Assembly: GCA_031973215.1 (NCBI GenBank)
Contig: DALYDK010000003.1
Span: 33,374 to 97,373, forward strand
DNA from: DALYDK01 sp031973215
GTDB taxonomy: Bacteria > Patescibacteriota > Saccharimonadia > Saccharimonadales > CAIOMD01
Reading direction: 5' to 3'
Length of the DNA stretch: 64,000 nucleotides
Each line of letters opens with the position of its first letter. The stretch's first letter is position 1. This document shows, piece after piece, positions 42,739-51,717 of the stretch. The position numbers and the translations under genes were made by a program. A model generated the notes under the pieces. The model worked only from the letters and a program-made list of their open reading frames with translations, was not told where the DNA came from and ran no database searches.

Positions 42739-43506
42739 ATGACAGATAAAAATTCAAAAAAAAGATTCTCTGTGTATATTTCCCTAGCCTGGGCTCTCTT
42801 AATAGTTTTTGCTAGCGGAGTATCTATGGCGGCACCTACATATGTTTCTCCTAGCTATGGTGTAGACGAAATTCAATTTGGCGCGGGCGGTACTAACGAC
42901 TGGAATTCTGCCAACTATAACGCGAGAGCCTCGCTTGGAGATTTAGCTATTGGAAATTCGGCCAGTTCGGCGTATCAGGCCTATGCTGGGTTCACAACGA
43001 CCGATGAACCATTTATTGAAATGACAGTTCCCGCTGCTTCAATTGAAGTTGGTAGCGGTACGCCTAAAGTCCTTGCTCTTAATACTCCTGCGGCTGCATC
43101 TGCGGGCTTTGAAATTAGAGCATGGCTTGCTGATGGCTACGTTGTTGTTAACGGATCAGATCCACCAAAATATGGTAGTAGAACGTTTACGAATTTGACT
43201 TCCCCAACTGCTCCCAATTCGTCACAGGAACAGTTTGGAATCAATTTGGTAGCCAACACTAACCCTTCTAATGTTGGTTCCAACCCAGTTCAAGTGCCAG
43301 ATGCTTCTTTTAGCTTTGGAGCTGCAGCAACTGGTTATAACACTGCCAACCAGTACAAATATGTTAAGGGTGACACAATAGCTTACAGCCCTAAAAGTAG
43401 CAGTATTACTCAGTACACTATTACTTATATGTTTAATGCCGTTGCCAACACCGCTGCTGGTCAATATATTATGAATCATGATCTAGTTGCCGTTGGCACA
43501 TATTAG
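42739..43506 (+). CDS. Secreted surface protein, first of a paralogous cluster
   Basis: A signal peptide (about 10-32, ending Ser-Met-Ala-Ala) precedes a beta-rich Ser/Ala/Gly/Asn-rich mature part. The C-terminus (TITYMFNAVANTAAGQY...AVGTY) has the same ending style as the next three genes, where a T-Y-x-x-x-A-x-x-x-x-x-G-x-Y motif closes the protein. This recalls the Y-x-A-x-L-x-Y end of WxL surface proteins, although a clear WxL motif is not visible. It is probably secreted and non-covalently bound to the wall. Confidence 0.72.
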   Translation: MTDKNSKKRFSVYISLAWALLIVFASGVSMAAPTYVSPSYGVDEIQFGAGGTNDWNSANYNARASLGDLAIGNSASSAYQAYAGFTTTDEPFIEMTVPAASIEVGSGTPKVLALNTPAAASAGFEIRAWLADGYVVVNGSDPPKYGSRTFTNLTSPTAPNSSQEQFGINLVANTNPSNVGSNPVQVPDASFSFGAAATGYNTANQYKYVKGDTIAYSPKSSSITQYTITYMFNAVANTAAGQYIMNHDLVAVGTY

Positions 43507-43638
43507 TAGTTATCCACAGTTTTTGGGGATAATTGTCGTAAATATCACTTGCATTTACCTATGCATAAGCTTTATTCTAGGGGTAATCGCAGTAATCTCT
43601 TATTAAAATCCGCAATAAGAATAAGTAAGGAGAAAGAA

Positions 43639-44808
43639 ATGGTTAATGCCAAATCTTTTGCCACTAAGTCAATTGCAGTAGTTTCTGCTGTAGCATTGAC
43701 GGTGGCTGCAGTGGTTCCGCTGTTAACTAGTTCTGCAGGTGCGGCTCAGGTGACCTCTAGGTCAATACAAATGGGTAAATCGCAGGCTAGTGCTACGGAC
43801 ACACAATATGTAGTAAAATTTACTACTCCATCTGGTAGTTCTTCGAACATTGGTGGTGTGGTGGTACAGTTCTGTGCTAACAGTCCTATTGTCGGTATCG
43901 ACTGTAGTTCTAATGCACCAGCTGGTTTCGATTTGAACGAAACAAACTTAAATGTAAATGGTGTAGTAGGGCTTTCGGGCTTTACAATGAATGCCGCAAC
44001 AGACGCCAACACATTTATTTTTACTAATGCTACTCCACAATCTGTGGGTGCAAGTACAGCCATAACAATTAACTTAGGTGATGCTGATCAAACAGAAACT
44101 TCACCAGCCGACGGTGTTACAAACCCAAGTGGTGCTGGAACTTTCTATGCTCGTATCATTACTTTTGACACAGAAGCAAATGCAACCAACGCAGCTGTTT
44201 CAGGTGATCAATCTGGTGTATACACAGGCGCTCAAGATTATGCTGGTGTTGCCCTAAGTGTTAACCCAGATATTAATGTAACGGCTCTAGTTCAAGAAAC
44301 ATTGAACTTTGCAGTAACAGGTACTTCTGTAACTATGGGTACTGGTACTCCTCAGATCATAGATGATACCCAGCAGTGGATTTCTAATGCAGTAGGAGTA
44401 GACCTTGACACTAACGCAACTAGCGGTCTTAACATAAGACTATTTGGAACTCACTTAACATCAGGTAGCAATACCTTGTCTGGTAGCGCAACCCTAGGTG
44501 TACTTAGCGGTTCAGCAGGTAGCCAATTCGGTATCTGTGTTAAGGACTCTACTAATGGTCAGGTTGTTGGTGACGCAGTTTATGAAACACTTGCTGCTAA
44601 CTGTACAACTCCCGGAACCTCTACTTTTGCTTGGGATAATACAGCTACTTCAGCTGTAGGTGGTGACACCGTATTTACCTCAGCAGGACCAGTAGATGAT
44701 GCTGTTAACTCAAATGTTAACATTTACTACGCTGCACGAGCAGACAACAATGTGCCAGCTGGTCAATACCAAGCTACACATCAACTAATTGCAACAGGTA
44801 CTTACTAA
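43639..44808 (+). CDS. Secreted surface protein, tandem paralogue A
   Basis: The start at 43639 is chosen for its TAAGGAGAAAG site; an upstream in-frame ATG at 43549 lacks one and would bury the signal peptide. Residues 1-36 are the signal peptide. The mature N-terminus has SRSIQMGKS and a VVQFCANSPIVGIDC block shared with the next two genes. The C-terminal half (about 205-389) is almost the same as in the gene at 44997, including YETLAANCTTPGTSTFAWDN. Small polar residues dominate, as in fibrillar or S-layer-like surface proteins. Confidence 0.78.
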   Translation: MVNAKSFATKSIAVVSAVALTVAAVVPLLTSSAGAAQVTSRSIQMGKSQASATDTQYVVKFTTPSGSSSNIGGVVVQFCANSPIVGIDCSSNAPAGFDLNETNLNVNGVVGLSGFTMNAATDANTFIFTNATPQSVGASTAITINLGDADQTETSPADGVTNPSGAGTFYARIITFDTEANATNAAVSGDQSGVYTGAQDYAGVALSVNPDINVTALVQETLNFAVTGTSVTMGTGTPQIIDDTQQWISNAVGVDLDTNATSGLNIRLFGTHLTSGSNTLSGSATLGVLSGSAGSQFGICVKDSTNGQVVGDAVYETLAANCTTPGTSTFAWDNTATSAVGGDTVFTSAGPVDDAVNSNVNIYYAARADNNVPAGQYQATHQLIATGTY

Positions 44809-44837
44809 AGTTTTTACCAAAATAAGTAATTAGCAAA

Positions 44838-44869
44838 TATACCCTCTGTCATAGGAGGGTATATTTTTA
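44838..44869 (+). terminator. Intrinsic terminator after paralogue A
   Basis: ATACCCTC (44839-44846) and GAGGGTAT (44855-44862) arms are followed by a T-rich tract. Confidence 0.8.
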
Positions 44870-44996
44870 TTAAAAAACTGTGGATAACTTATATAAAATA
44901 TTGTTGCTAAAGCTTATTTGGGCAATGTACACTAAGAAGTGCATAAGGTATAAACAAAAATATCAAAGCAAAAACAAATAAAAAAAGGAGAAAGAA

Positions 44997-46187
44997 ATGG
45001 TTAATACCAAATCTTTTACTACTAAAGCATTTACGCTAGTTGCGGCGATTGGTTTAGTAGTAGCTACGGTTGTACCATTGTTGACAAAGTCAGCGGATGC
45101 GGCGCAGGTTACTGCCCGGTCAATTCAAATGTCAAAGTCAACAACTAGTGCAACGGGCACAACATATCAAGTGAAATTTACCGCTAATACGGGTGGTACA
45201 GTGAGAAGTATAGTAGTTGACTTTTGTAAAAACAGTCCAATTATTGGAGTCTCTTGTACTGCACCAGATTCACCATTTACAGTGGGTGGTTCGCCTTCTA
45301 TAACTGTTAATGGTGGTATTACAGGTTCTTGGACGGCCGCTTCATTGAACAGTGGTAGAACTCTATACCTGTACAAGGCTGCTGGTGATACACTAACGGC
45401 TGGAACTACAGTTGTAGACTTTACTATTAACAACGTTACAAACCCAGGCGGAACAGCTGGATCTTTCTATGGAAGAATTCTAACCTATGCCGATAGTGAC
45501 GACGATGGAAACGGTTGTACAAGCTCTGACGACTACGCTGGTTGTTATGTAGCCGGTACTGAAGGTACAGAATCAAATACCTATACGTTAGATAATTCTG
45601 GTACTTCATATACTGACAAAGGTGGTGTAGCGCTTTCAACTGCTGCTGCCATTACTGTCACAGCTCTAGTTCAGGAAACATTGAACTTTGCAGTTACAGG
45701 CACTTCTGTAACTATGGGTACGGGAACGCCACAAATTATTAACGATACTCAAACATGGATATCTAGTGCAGTAAATATTGACCTAGATACCAACGCAACA
45801 ACAGGTTTAAACATTAGATTATTTGGTACCCACCTTGTTTCTGGGTCAAATAGCTTGACAGGTAGTTCTACTTTAGGCGTATTAACAGGCTCAACAAACA
45901 GTCAGTTCGGAATCTGTGCAAAAGATTCTACTAATGGTCAGGTAGTTGCAGACGCAGTTTATGAAACACTTGCTGCTAACTGTACAACTCCAGGCACATC
46001 TACATTTGCATGGGATAACACAGCTACTTCTGCGACAGGTGGTGACACTGTATTTACCTCAGCAGGCCCAGTAGATGATGATATAAACTCTAATGTTGAT
46101 ATCTACTACGCTGCACGAGCAGATAACAACGTTCCTGCCGGTCAATACCAGGCAACACATCAACTGATCGCAACAGGTACATTCTAA
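44997..46187 (+). CDS. Secreted surface protein, tandem paralogue B
   Basis: AAAAGGAGAAAG precedes the ATG, nearly the same leader as in paralogue A. A signal peptide (1-36) is followed by ARSIQMSKS and VVDFCKNSPIIGVSC. A Ser/Asp-rich insert with several Cys (about 160-190) is unique to this copy. The C-terminal half is nearly identical to that of paralogue A, with a 41-base exact DNA match. This points to recent duplication or gene conversion, perhaps allowing switching of exposed N-terminal halves. Confidence 0.78.
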   Translation: MVNTKSFTTKAFTLVAAIGLVVATVVPLLTKSADAAQVTARSIQMSKSTTSATGTTYQVKFTANTGGTVRSIVVDFCKNSPIIGVSCTAPDSPFTVGGSPSITVNGGITGSWTAASLNSGRTLYLYKAAGDTLTAGTTVVDFTINNVTNPGGTAGSFYGRILTYADSDDDGNGCTSSDDYAGCYVAGTEGTESNTYTLDNSGTSYTDKGGVALSTAAAITVTALVQETLNFAVTGTSVTMGTGTPQIINDTQTWISSAVNIDLDTNATTGLNIRLFGTHLVSGSNSLTGSSTLGVLTGSTNSQFGICAKDSTNGQVVADAVYETLAANCTTPGTSTFAWDNTATSATGGDTVFTSAGPVDDDINSNVDIYYAARADNNVPAGQYQATHQLIATGTF

Positions 46188-46238
46188 GCTTTAGACTAAA
46201 AACTTTTATAAGCAGAAAGAAAATATTAGAATTGAAAC

Positions 46239-47318
46239 ATGAACCACATACAATATAAAAGCCAACAGTTTTATAAAGTATGTGAGAAAATTGGCAAAGC
46301 ACTCCTAGCTTTAGGAGTGCTTTTTGCTATGGTAATGAGCTCCTATAATGTTCAGGCCCTAAATGTTTACGATAGGTACATACAAATATCAAATAGTATC
46401 CCTCAGGCAAATGGCGTGGTTTATTCTGTGGGCTTTACAATGCCTTCTGCACAGACTTTAGGGAGTGTTGTTATAGAAATTTGCGACAATTCACCTCTTT
46501 ATTCAGTTGCCTGTGTTCAACCAAATGGCTTTAGCTGGTTAAGTGCAACTCTTAACTCTGAATCTGGTGCAACCGGATTTTCTATTGACCCCAGCACAAC
46601 CGCTAACAGAATGGTTCTAACAAGAGCTCCCGGGCCAGTTGCCGCCGGAACCGTTCAAAGATTCTCGTTCAATAATGTTACTAACCCTTATGATAGTGGC
46701 ACCTTTTATGGCAAAATATTTACTTATGCTACAAACGACGCCACCGGTCCTGATACTGACTTTGGTGGAGTGGCAATGAGTTTAAATGATTCTATGTCCG
46801 TACAGACAGAAGTCCCGCCATATTTGTATTTTTGCAGCGGAATAACTATAGATGGTTTCGATTGCCTGACTGCAACGGGAAGTTATATTAACTTAGGTGA
46901 ATTAAGTAAAACAGGCACCATAGGCGCTACATCTCAAATGGTAGCGGCTACAAACGCCGATTTTGGCTATAATATTACTGTTAGTGGAACAACCTTAACA
47001 TCTGGTATAAATGTTATTCCTAATTTAACTACTCCGTCGAGTCCTGCGCCTGGTTCTTCTCGTTTTGGAATTAACCTTAGGGCTAATTCAAATCCTGGTG
47101 CTGGGCAGGATGTTAGTGGAGGTGGGGTAGCTACTCCAACTGCCGATTACAACACTCCAAACCAGTATAAATTTAAAAATGAAGACACTATTGCCCAAAC
47201 ACCCGATGTAAGTTTAGAAAACAAGTTTACTGTTACTTATATGGTAAACGTTAGCCCAAATCAGGCCCCCGGCATCTACAACTCGACATTAATATATAAT
47301 ATTCTTGCAACGTTTTAA
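46239..47318 (+). CDS. Secreted surface protein, divergent paralogue C
   Basis: A long signal peptide (about 15-42) contains a DNA hairpin that looks like a terminator. The mature part starts with RYIQISNS and has VVIEICDNSPLYSVAC, the same family block as paralogues A and B. A FNNVTNPYDSGTFYGKIFTYA block corresponds to the NPSGAGTFYARI region of A. It ends TYMVNVSPNQAPGIYNSTL, close to the first gene of the cluster. Function is unknown beyond a presumed surface role. Confidence 0.75.
   Translation: MNHIQYKSQQFYKVCEKIGKALLALGVLFAMVMSSYNVQALNVYDRYIQISNSIPQANGVVYSVGFTMPSAQTLGSVVIEICDNSPLYSVACVQPNGFSWLSATLNSESGATGFSIDPSTTANRMVLTRAPGPVAAGTVQRFSFNNVTNPYDSGTFYGKIFTYATNDATGPDTDFGGVAMSLNDSMSVQTEVPPYLYFCSGITIDGFDCLTATGSYINLGELSKTGTIGATSQMVAATNADFGYNITVSGTTLTSGINVIPNLTTPSSPAPGSSRFGINLRANSNPGAGQDVSGGGVATPTADYNTPNQYKFKNEDTIAQTPDVSLENKFTVTYMVNVSPNQAPGIYNSTLIYNILATF
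46296..46325 (+). terminator. Terminator-like hairpin inside the start of paralogue C
   Basis: AAAGCACTCCTA (46296-46307) pairs perfectly with TAGGAGTGCTTT (46312-46323) and is followed by more T. It lies 57 bases into the coding sequence and 109 bases after the paralogue B stop. Confidence 0.7.
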
Positions 47319-47334
47319 CATAAGCTTGTATAAT
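47305..47334 (+). promoter_or_regulatory. Promoter of the 47379 gene
   Basis: TTGCAA (47305-47310), an 18-base spacer and TATAAT (47329-47334) with an upstream TTG form a good promoter. The transcript has a leader with GGAGAC before the GTG start. Confidence 0.6.
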
Positions 47335-47378
47335 GTATATTAACAATTAACAAAATAAATATTATATAAGGAGACTTT

Positions 47379-48344
47379 GTGAGAAAACTTTCTTTTGGCG
47401 CCATAGTATTATCGGCGTTTGCTGTATTTGCAGTTGGGGCTGTAGCTATTGCTCAAGATAATAACGGATCAGGATATAGGGTATCGCCCGTAAGAGAAGA
47501 AAAAACTATAGAAAAGGGCAAATCTGCCGTAACTAAAGTTTATGTTGAAAACACTACTAATGGGACGGTTGAAACTAAAGCAGTTGTCAATAATTTTGTT
47601 GCCGACGGTGAATCTGGTCAACCGAAAGTAGATCTAGAAAACAAACTTGAAATTTCTAACGATTTTAGAAAAATAGTTAGCCCAATACCAAACTTTACTC
47701 TTGCGCCTAAAGAGAAAAAAGAAATTCCTGTAACAATTTCTATACCTGCAGACGGAAGCTCGGGTGGATATTACGGAGCAATTAGGTTCTTGCCGGCAAG
47801 TGCAAGTGACGAAGATGCAAGGGTTAGCCTTTCTGCCAGTGTAGGAACAATCTTCTTAATTAACGTTCCTGGCAACTTAACTGAAAAACTTTCACTTGAA
47901 GAATTTGCTATAACCAACAATGGTAAAAAAGGTTTTATGTTTGTTAACGCAAGCGACGGAATGGCAACATTAATTAAGCTTAAAAACACAGGTAACATTC
48001 ATACTAAACCTTTTGGCAAAGTAACAATTACTCAAGGCTCTAAAACTGTAGAGGAATTTGAATTTAACGATAAAGACAGTGGATCTGGCAATATCTTGCC
48101 TAATCAAACAAGAGCCTTTGAAAACAAGCTTAAAAATAACAAATGGTTTGGAAAATATACCGTTACAGCTAACTTAAGTTATGGTGGAGGCGGTGATGTT
48201 ATTACTGCGTCTAAGACCTTTTGGGTTATTCCTACCTGGTTAGCCGTGCTATTTGTAGTAGTTCTACTTGGACTTGTTTTCGGAGCAGTTTACTTCTTGG
48301 CTAGAAAATCAAATAAGACAAAGTCAGCCCATAAAAGGCGATAA
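47379..48344 (+). CDS. DUF916/WxL-interacting-protein-like membrane protein
   Basis: A signal peptide (1-27, ending AVAIAQ) is followed by two beta-sandwich domains. The first (about 30-165) has YRVSPVREEKTIEKGKS and SGGYYGAIRF, resembling the N-terminal domain of DUF916 WxL-interacting proteins. The second spans about 165-275. One membrane helix (about 287-310) and a basic cytoplasmic tail close the protein. In Firmicutes such proteins sit beside WxL proteins and bind them and peptidoglycan. Its place after four surface-protein genes fits that. The start is GTG with AAGGAGAC upstream. Confidence 0.75.
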   Translation: MRKLSFGAIVLSAFAVFAVGAVAIAQDNNGSGYRVSPVREEKTIEKGKSAVTKVYVENTTNGTVETKAVVNNFVADGESGQPKVDLENKLEISNDFRKIVSPIPNFTLAPKEKKEIPVTISIPADGSSGGYYGAIRFLPASASDEDARVSLSASVGTIFLINVPGNLTEKLSLEEFAITNNGKKGFMFVNASDGMATLIKLKNTGNIHTKPFGKVTITQGSKTVEEFEFNDKDSGSGNILPNQTRAFENKLKNNKWFGKYTVTANLSYGGGGDVITASKTFWVIPTWLAVLFVVVLLGLVFGAVYFLARKSNKTKSAHKRR

Positions 48345-48371
48345 CACCTAACTCCAATATAAGGAGGCAAA

Positions 48372-49268
48372 ATGACCAACCACAAAAATAAATTACTAAG
48401 CAAAACTTTTTGGGTAATTTTAGTGGTTGGTTTTTTGATGGCAGCATTTAGTGCAGTAGCCGGTGCTGTTGTTAACCCACAGTCTGATGGTGTTGGTGTT
48501 GAAGGCAAAATAAGCGCACCACCACCAACTAGCGCACCAACAATATCAAACCCTACTAATGGAAGAAACATAACAGAGCTACCAATAACGGTGACTGGAG
48601 TATGTCAGACAAATCTACTTGTAAAGCTTTTTAAGAACAACGTTTTTGCAGGTTCGGCCTTGTGTCAAAACAATACATACAGCATAATTACAGACCTATT
48701 TAGTGGAAGTAATGAACTTGTTGTTCGTGCCTATGATGACTTAGATCAAGCTAGTCCGGACTCTAATTTGGTTACTGTTAATTTTCAAGATGCCGCAAGG
48801 CCCCAGACAGTTAGTAGAATAACTATGATAACCAATTTTGCCAGAAGAGGTGCAAACCCTGGTTACGAATTACCATGGCCAATTTCAATTTCTGGTGGTG
48901 TTGCCCCTTACGCTGTTAGCGTAGACTGGGGTGATGGCAGTCAACCTGATATATATGCCGTCGCTGTACCCGGCGAATTCACGGTAAAACATAAATTTGA
49001 ACAATCAGGAATATACAGGGTACTTGTTAAGGCAACAGACAAAGAGGGTAATACAGGGTATCTTCAGCTAACAGCAATTTCTAACGGTAGTCCTGGACAA
49101 AGCGACGTAGAGGGTGCCGAGAATACAAATGTGAAAAGTAAAACAAGAGTATTATGGCAGCCCATGCTTATATTCATACCTTTACTTATTTCTACATTTT
49201 GGCTAGGCAAACGGTATGAACTACTTCGTATTAAGAACAAATTTATGCAGGGCGAAGATCCATTCTAG
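48372..49268 (+). CDS. Secreted PKD/Ig-like domain protein with C-terminal membrane anchor
   Basis: A signal helix (about 10-33) is followed by a Pro-rich stretch. An Ig-like domain (about 50-135, with TVTGVCQTNLLVKLFKN and a Cys pair) and a PKD domain (about 150-235, with VDWGDGSQP and VKHKFEQSGIYRV) come next. A membrane helix (about 265-282) and a charged tail end it. AAGGAGGC lies before the ATG. It follows the DUF916-like gene by 27 bases, so both anchors are probably co-expressed. Confidence 0.78.
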   Translation: MTNHKNKLLSKTFWVILVVGFLMAAFSAVAGAVVNPQSDGVGVEGKISAPPPTSAPTISNPTNGRNITELPITVTGVCQTNLLVKLFKNNVFAGSALCQNNTYSIITDLFSGSNELVVRAYDDLDQASPDSNLVTVNFQDAARPQTVSRITMITNFARRGANPGYELPWPISISGGVAPYAVSVDWGDGSQPDIYAVAVPGEFTVKHKFEQSGIYRVLVKATDKEGNTGYLQLTAISNGSPGQSDVEGAENTNVKSKTRVLWQPMLIFIPLLISTFWLGKRYELLRIKNKFMQGEDPF

Positions 49269-49290
49269 GATTAGTCTGGCAAATGTTTGC

Positions 49291-49296
49291 TAAAAT
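49291..49296 (+). promoter_or_regulatory. -10 box of a probable leaderless promoter
   Basis: TAAAAT ends seven bases before the mnmA GTG at 49304, with no Shine-Dalgarno. Confidence 0.5.
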
Positions 49297-49303
49297 ATCC
49301 TAG

Positions 49304-50332
49304 GTGAAAACAATTTTCGTTGGACTTTCGGGTGGTGTAGATAGCTCTGTAGCAGCTCTGTTACTTAAAAAACAGGGTTACAGAGTCGTCGGTGTTTACA
49401 TGAAAAACTGGAGCAAAAGCTTGCCCGGCTTTAATTGTCCCTGGAAAGAAGACTATCAAGATGCCAAAAGAATAGCTGTCCAGCTTAAAATTGATTTTTT
49501 ATTATTTGATTTTGAGCAAGAATACCAAGAAAAAGTTGTTGATTATATGATAGAAGAATACAAGCTTGGTAGAACCCCAAACCCAGATATTGCTTGTAAC
49601 CAAGAAATAAAATTTAAGCTTTTTGCTGAAACCGCCTTTAAGGAAGGTGCAGAATATATCGCTACCGGACACTATGCCAAAACAGAATCAGGGAAGCTCT
49701 TAAGGCCGGTCGATTCCGAAAAAGACCAAACATATTTTTTGTATAGAGTAACGTCTGCAGCTCTGAAAAAGACATTATTCCCACTATCTGAATATAAAAA
49801 AGGGGAAGTTCGCAAAATTGCTTCGGAAAATAAGCTTGTAACTAGCTCAAAAAAAGAAAGTATGGGCATATGTTTTGTCGGAAAGGTTGGCATTAAAGAA
49901 TTTTTGTCTAGTTTTGTTGAAACAAGTCCTGGTCCTATAGTTGATCAAAATGGAATGATTATTGGAGAACACGATGGAGCAATTTTCTACACCATAGGTC
50001 AAAGACATGGATTAGATGTAGGCGGTGGTTTGCCCTACTATGTTATTGGTAAAAACATGCAAACTAATGAAGTTTTTGTAACAAGTAAAATTAACGATAA
50101 CAAACTATGGACCGATAAGCTTTCGGTTGATTCTTGGCATTGGATAAACAGTGCACCGGCAAAAAACATTGAGTACTCCGTGAGATATAGGCATTTGGGT
50201 CCACTCGAGCCAGCTACCATTGACGAATCAAACATTATGCTAAAGAATGAGATTAAAACGGTTAACCCCGGTCAATCTGTGGTAGTTTATGATGGCAATC
50301 AAGTTTTGGGCGGTGGAATAGTAGCATTTTAG
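49304..50332 (+). CDS. mnmA: tRNA-specific 2-thiouridylase
   Basis: MnmA places the 2-thio group on U34 of tRNA-Glu, -Gln and -Lys using ATP and sulfur relayed from a cysteine desulfurase. It has the PP-loop GLSGGVDSS (7-15), the catalytic Cys in NPDIACNQEIKF, the second Cys in MGICFVG, and YTIGQRHGLDVGGGLPYYV. At 342 residues it is near normal. The start is GTG. Confidence 0.96.
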   Translation: MKTIFVGLSGGVDSSVAALLLKKQGYRVVGVYMKNWSKSLPGFNCPWKEDYQDAKRIAVQLKIDFLLFDFEQEYQEKVVDYMIEEYKLGRTPNPDIACNQEIKFKLFAETAFKEGAEYIATGHYAKTESGKLLRPVDSEKDQTYFLYRVTSAALKKTLFPLSEYKKGEVRKIASENKLVTSSKKESMGICFVGKVGIKEFLSSFVETSPGPIVDQNGMIIGEHDGAIFYTIGQRHGLDVGGGLPYYVIGKNMQTNEVFVTSKINDNKLWTDKLSVDSWHWINSAPAKNIEYSVRYRHLGPLEPATIDESNIMLKNEIKTVNPGQSVVVYDGNQVLGGGIVAF

Positions 50333-50409
50333 AAGCTATTTTAACTGTAAAGTAGGCACATATTTTTATTTATGAACCACGAAAGTTATTAATACTTCTT
50401 GTGCTAAAA

Positions 50410-50415
50410 TATAAT
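50410..50415 (+). promoter_or_regulatory. -10 box of a probable leaderless promoter
   Basis: TATAAT ends eight bases before the ATG at 50424. Confidence 0.55.
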
Positions 50416-50423
50416 ACGAAACT

Positions 50424-51710
50424 ATGCTTAAAAAATTTAAAAAAGTTAAGGATAAAGTTACTAATTCTGGCGATGGTCCAGAAGAAAAATTAATGATAGG
50501 TCTTGATATTGGCACCGAATATGTAAAGGCAGTAATTGCCAAGGTAGAACCTGGGAATGATCTTAAAATTATTGGAGTAGGGCGACAAAAACAATCATTA
50601 AGTGACATGAACGCAGGTGCAATTTCTGATATTACCGCTGTTGTGGCCAACTGTGATTCTGCGCTTAGTGAGGCCGAGCAAATGGCTGGAGCTAGTGGCA
50701 GGAGCGCTGTTATTGGCATTGCGGGTGAATTGGTAAAAGGTAACACAACAATAGTTAGATTTGCCCGTAAAGATCCTAATAAAGAAATTACCGTAGAAGA
50801 GGTAGACCGAATTTTTACTTTGGTTCAAGAAAGAGCTGAAACGGTAGCAAAAAAACAGCTCGAAATGGAAACTGGTGGCAAAGATATTGGCCTGAAACTA
50901 GTTAATAGCGCATTGATATCCATAGAAATAGATGGATACCAAGTCACTAACCCGATAGGTTTTCAAGGTAAAAACGTATTAATTAGTCTTTATACAGCTT
51001 TTGCACCACTGGTACACATAGGTGCAATAGAAAAGGTTGCCGAACAGTTGGACTTAGACCTACTAACTGTTGCCGCCGAACCATTTGCCGTGGCAAGGTC
51101 GGTTATTGGAGATGACCCAAATGCAAGTATTACCGCAATTTTAGTAGATGTTGGCGGAGGAACTACCGATATCGCAGTGGTTAACGAAGGTGGCGTTGAG
51201 GGCACTATAATGTTCGGTATTGGCGGTCGAGCTTATACTAAATCTATATCTTTGGATCTTGGAGTTGAATTTGACAGAGCAGAAGAACTAAAGCTTGGCC
51301 TTGAAGAAGGTAAAATCCCATCCTCTAGAAAAGAAAGTGTAGAAGATGCTTTAAATAAAACGTTAGAGGTATGGACCAGTGGCTTAGAGTTAGCTTTAGA
51401 GGAATTCGACAGACTAGATCACCTACCTAATCGTATTTTGCTTTGCGGAGGCGGCTCAAGTCTAAAAATCCTAACCGATAAACTAGCCCAAACCGATTGG
51501 TACAAACAGCTCCCATTCACAAAAAAGCCAATAATTCAGCTTATTAAGCCTTCTCAGGTTAAGGGAATAGTTGATGAAACAGGAAAAATTAATGATCATA
51601 CTTTTATTACCGCAATGGGGCTTTTAAGGGTAGGAATGGATACTGTTTTACAATATGACGATGAGACAGCTACAATTAAAGACAAGATCAATAGAATGTT
51701 AAGGATATAA
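50424..51710 (+). CDS. FtsA/PilM-like actin-fold ATPase
   Basis: The actin-like ATP site is present: LDIGTEYVKAV (phosphate 1), VDVGGGTTDIAVV (phosphate 2) and LLCGGGSSL (adenosine). An SHS2-like insertion occupies about 90-170. A C-terminal amphipathic KDKINRMLRI helix resembles the FtsA membrane-targeting end. FtsA recruits FtsZ to the membrane, and PilM organises type IV pilus assembly. The amphipathic tail slightly favours an FtsA role, but no ftsZ or pil gene is adjacent. Confidence 0.82.
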   Translation: MLKKFKKVKDKVTNSGDGPEEKLMIGLDIGTEYVKAVIAKVEPGNDLKIIGVGRQKQSLSDMNAGAISDITAVVANCDSALSEAEQMAGASGRSAVIGIAGELVKGNTTIVRFARKDPNKEITVEEVDRIFTLVQERAETVAKKQLEMETGGKDIGLKLVNSALISIEIDGYQVTNPIGFQGKNVLISLYTAFAPLVHIGAIEKVAEQLDLDLLTVAAEPFAVARSVIGDDPNASITAILVDVGGGTTDIAVVNEGGVEGTIMFGIGGRAYTKSISLDLGVEFDRAEELKLGLEEGKIPSSRKESVEDALNKTLEVWTSGLELALEEFDRLDHLPNRILLCGGGSSLKILTDKLAQTDWYKQLPFTKKPIIQLIKPSQVKGIVDETGKINDHTFITAMGLLRVGMDTVLQYDDETATIKDKINRMLRI

Positions 51711-51717
51711 CAAATAT

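Noticed and set aside
42739..49268. Prophage or IS element
   Set aside because: The repeats here are paralogous coding halves. No transposase, integrase or terminal inverted repeats were seen.
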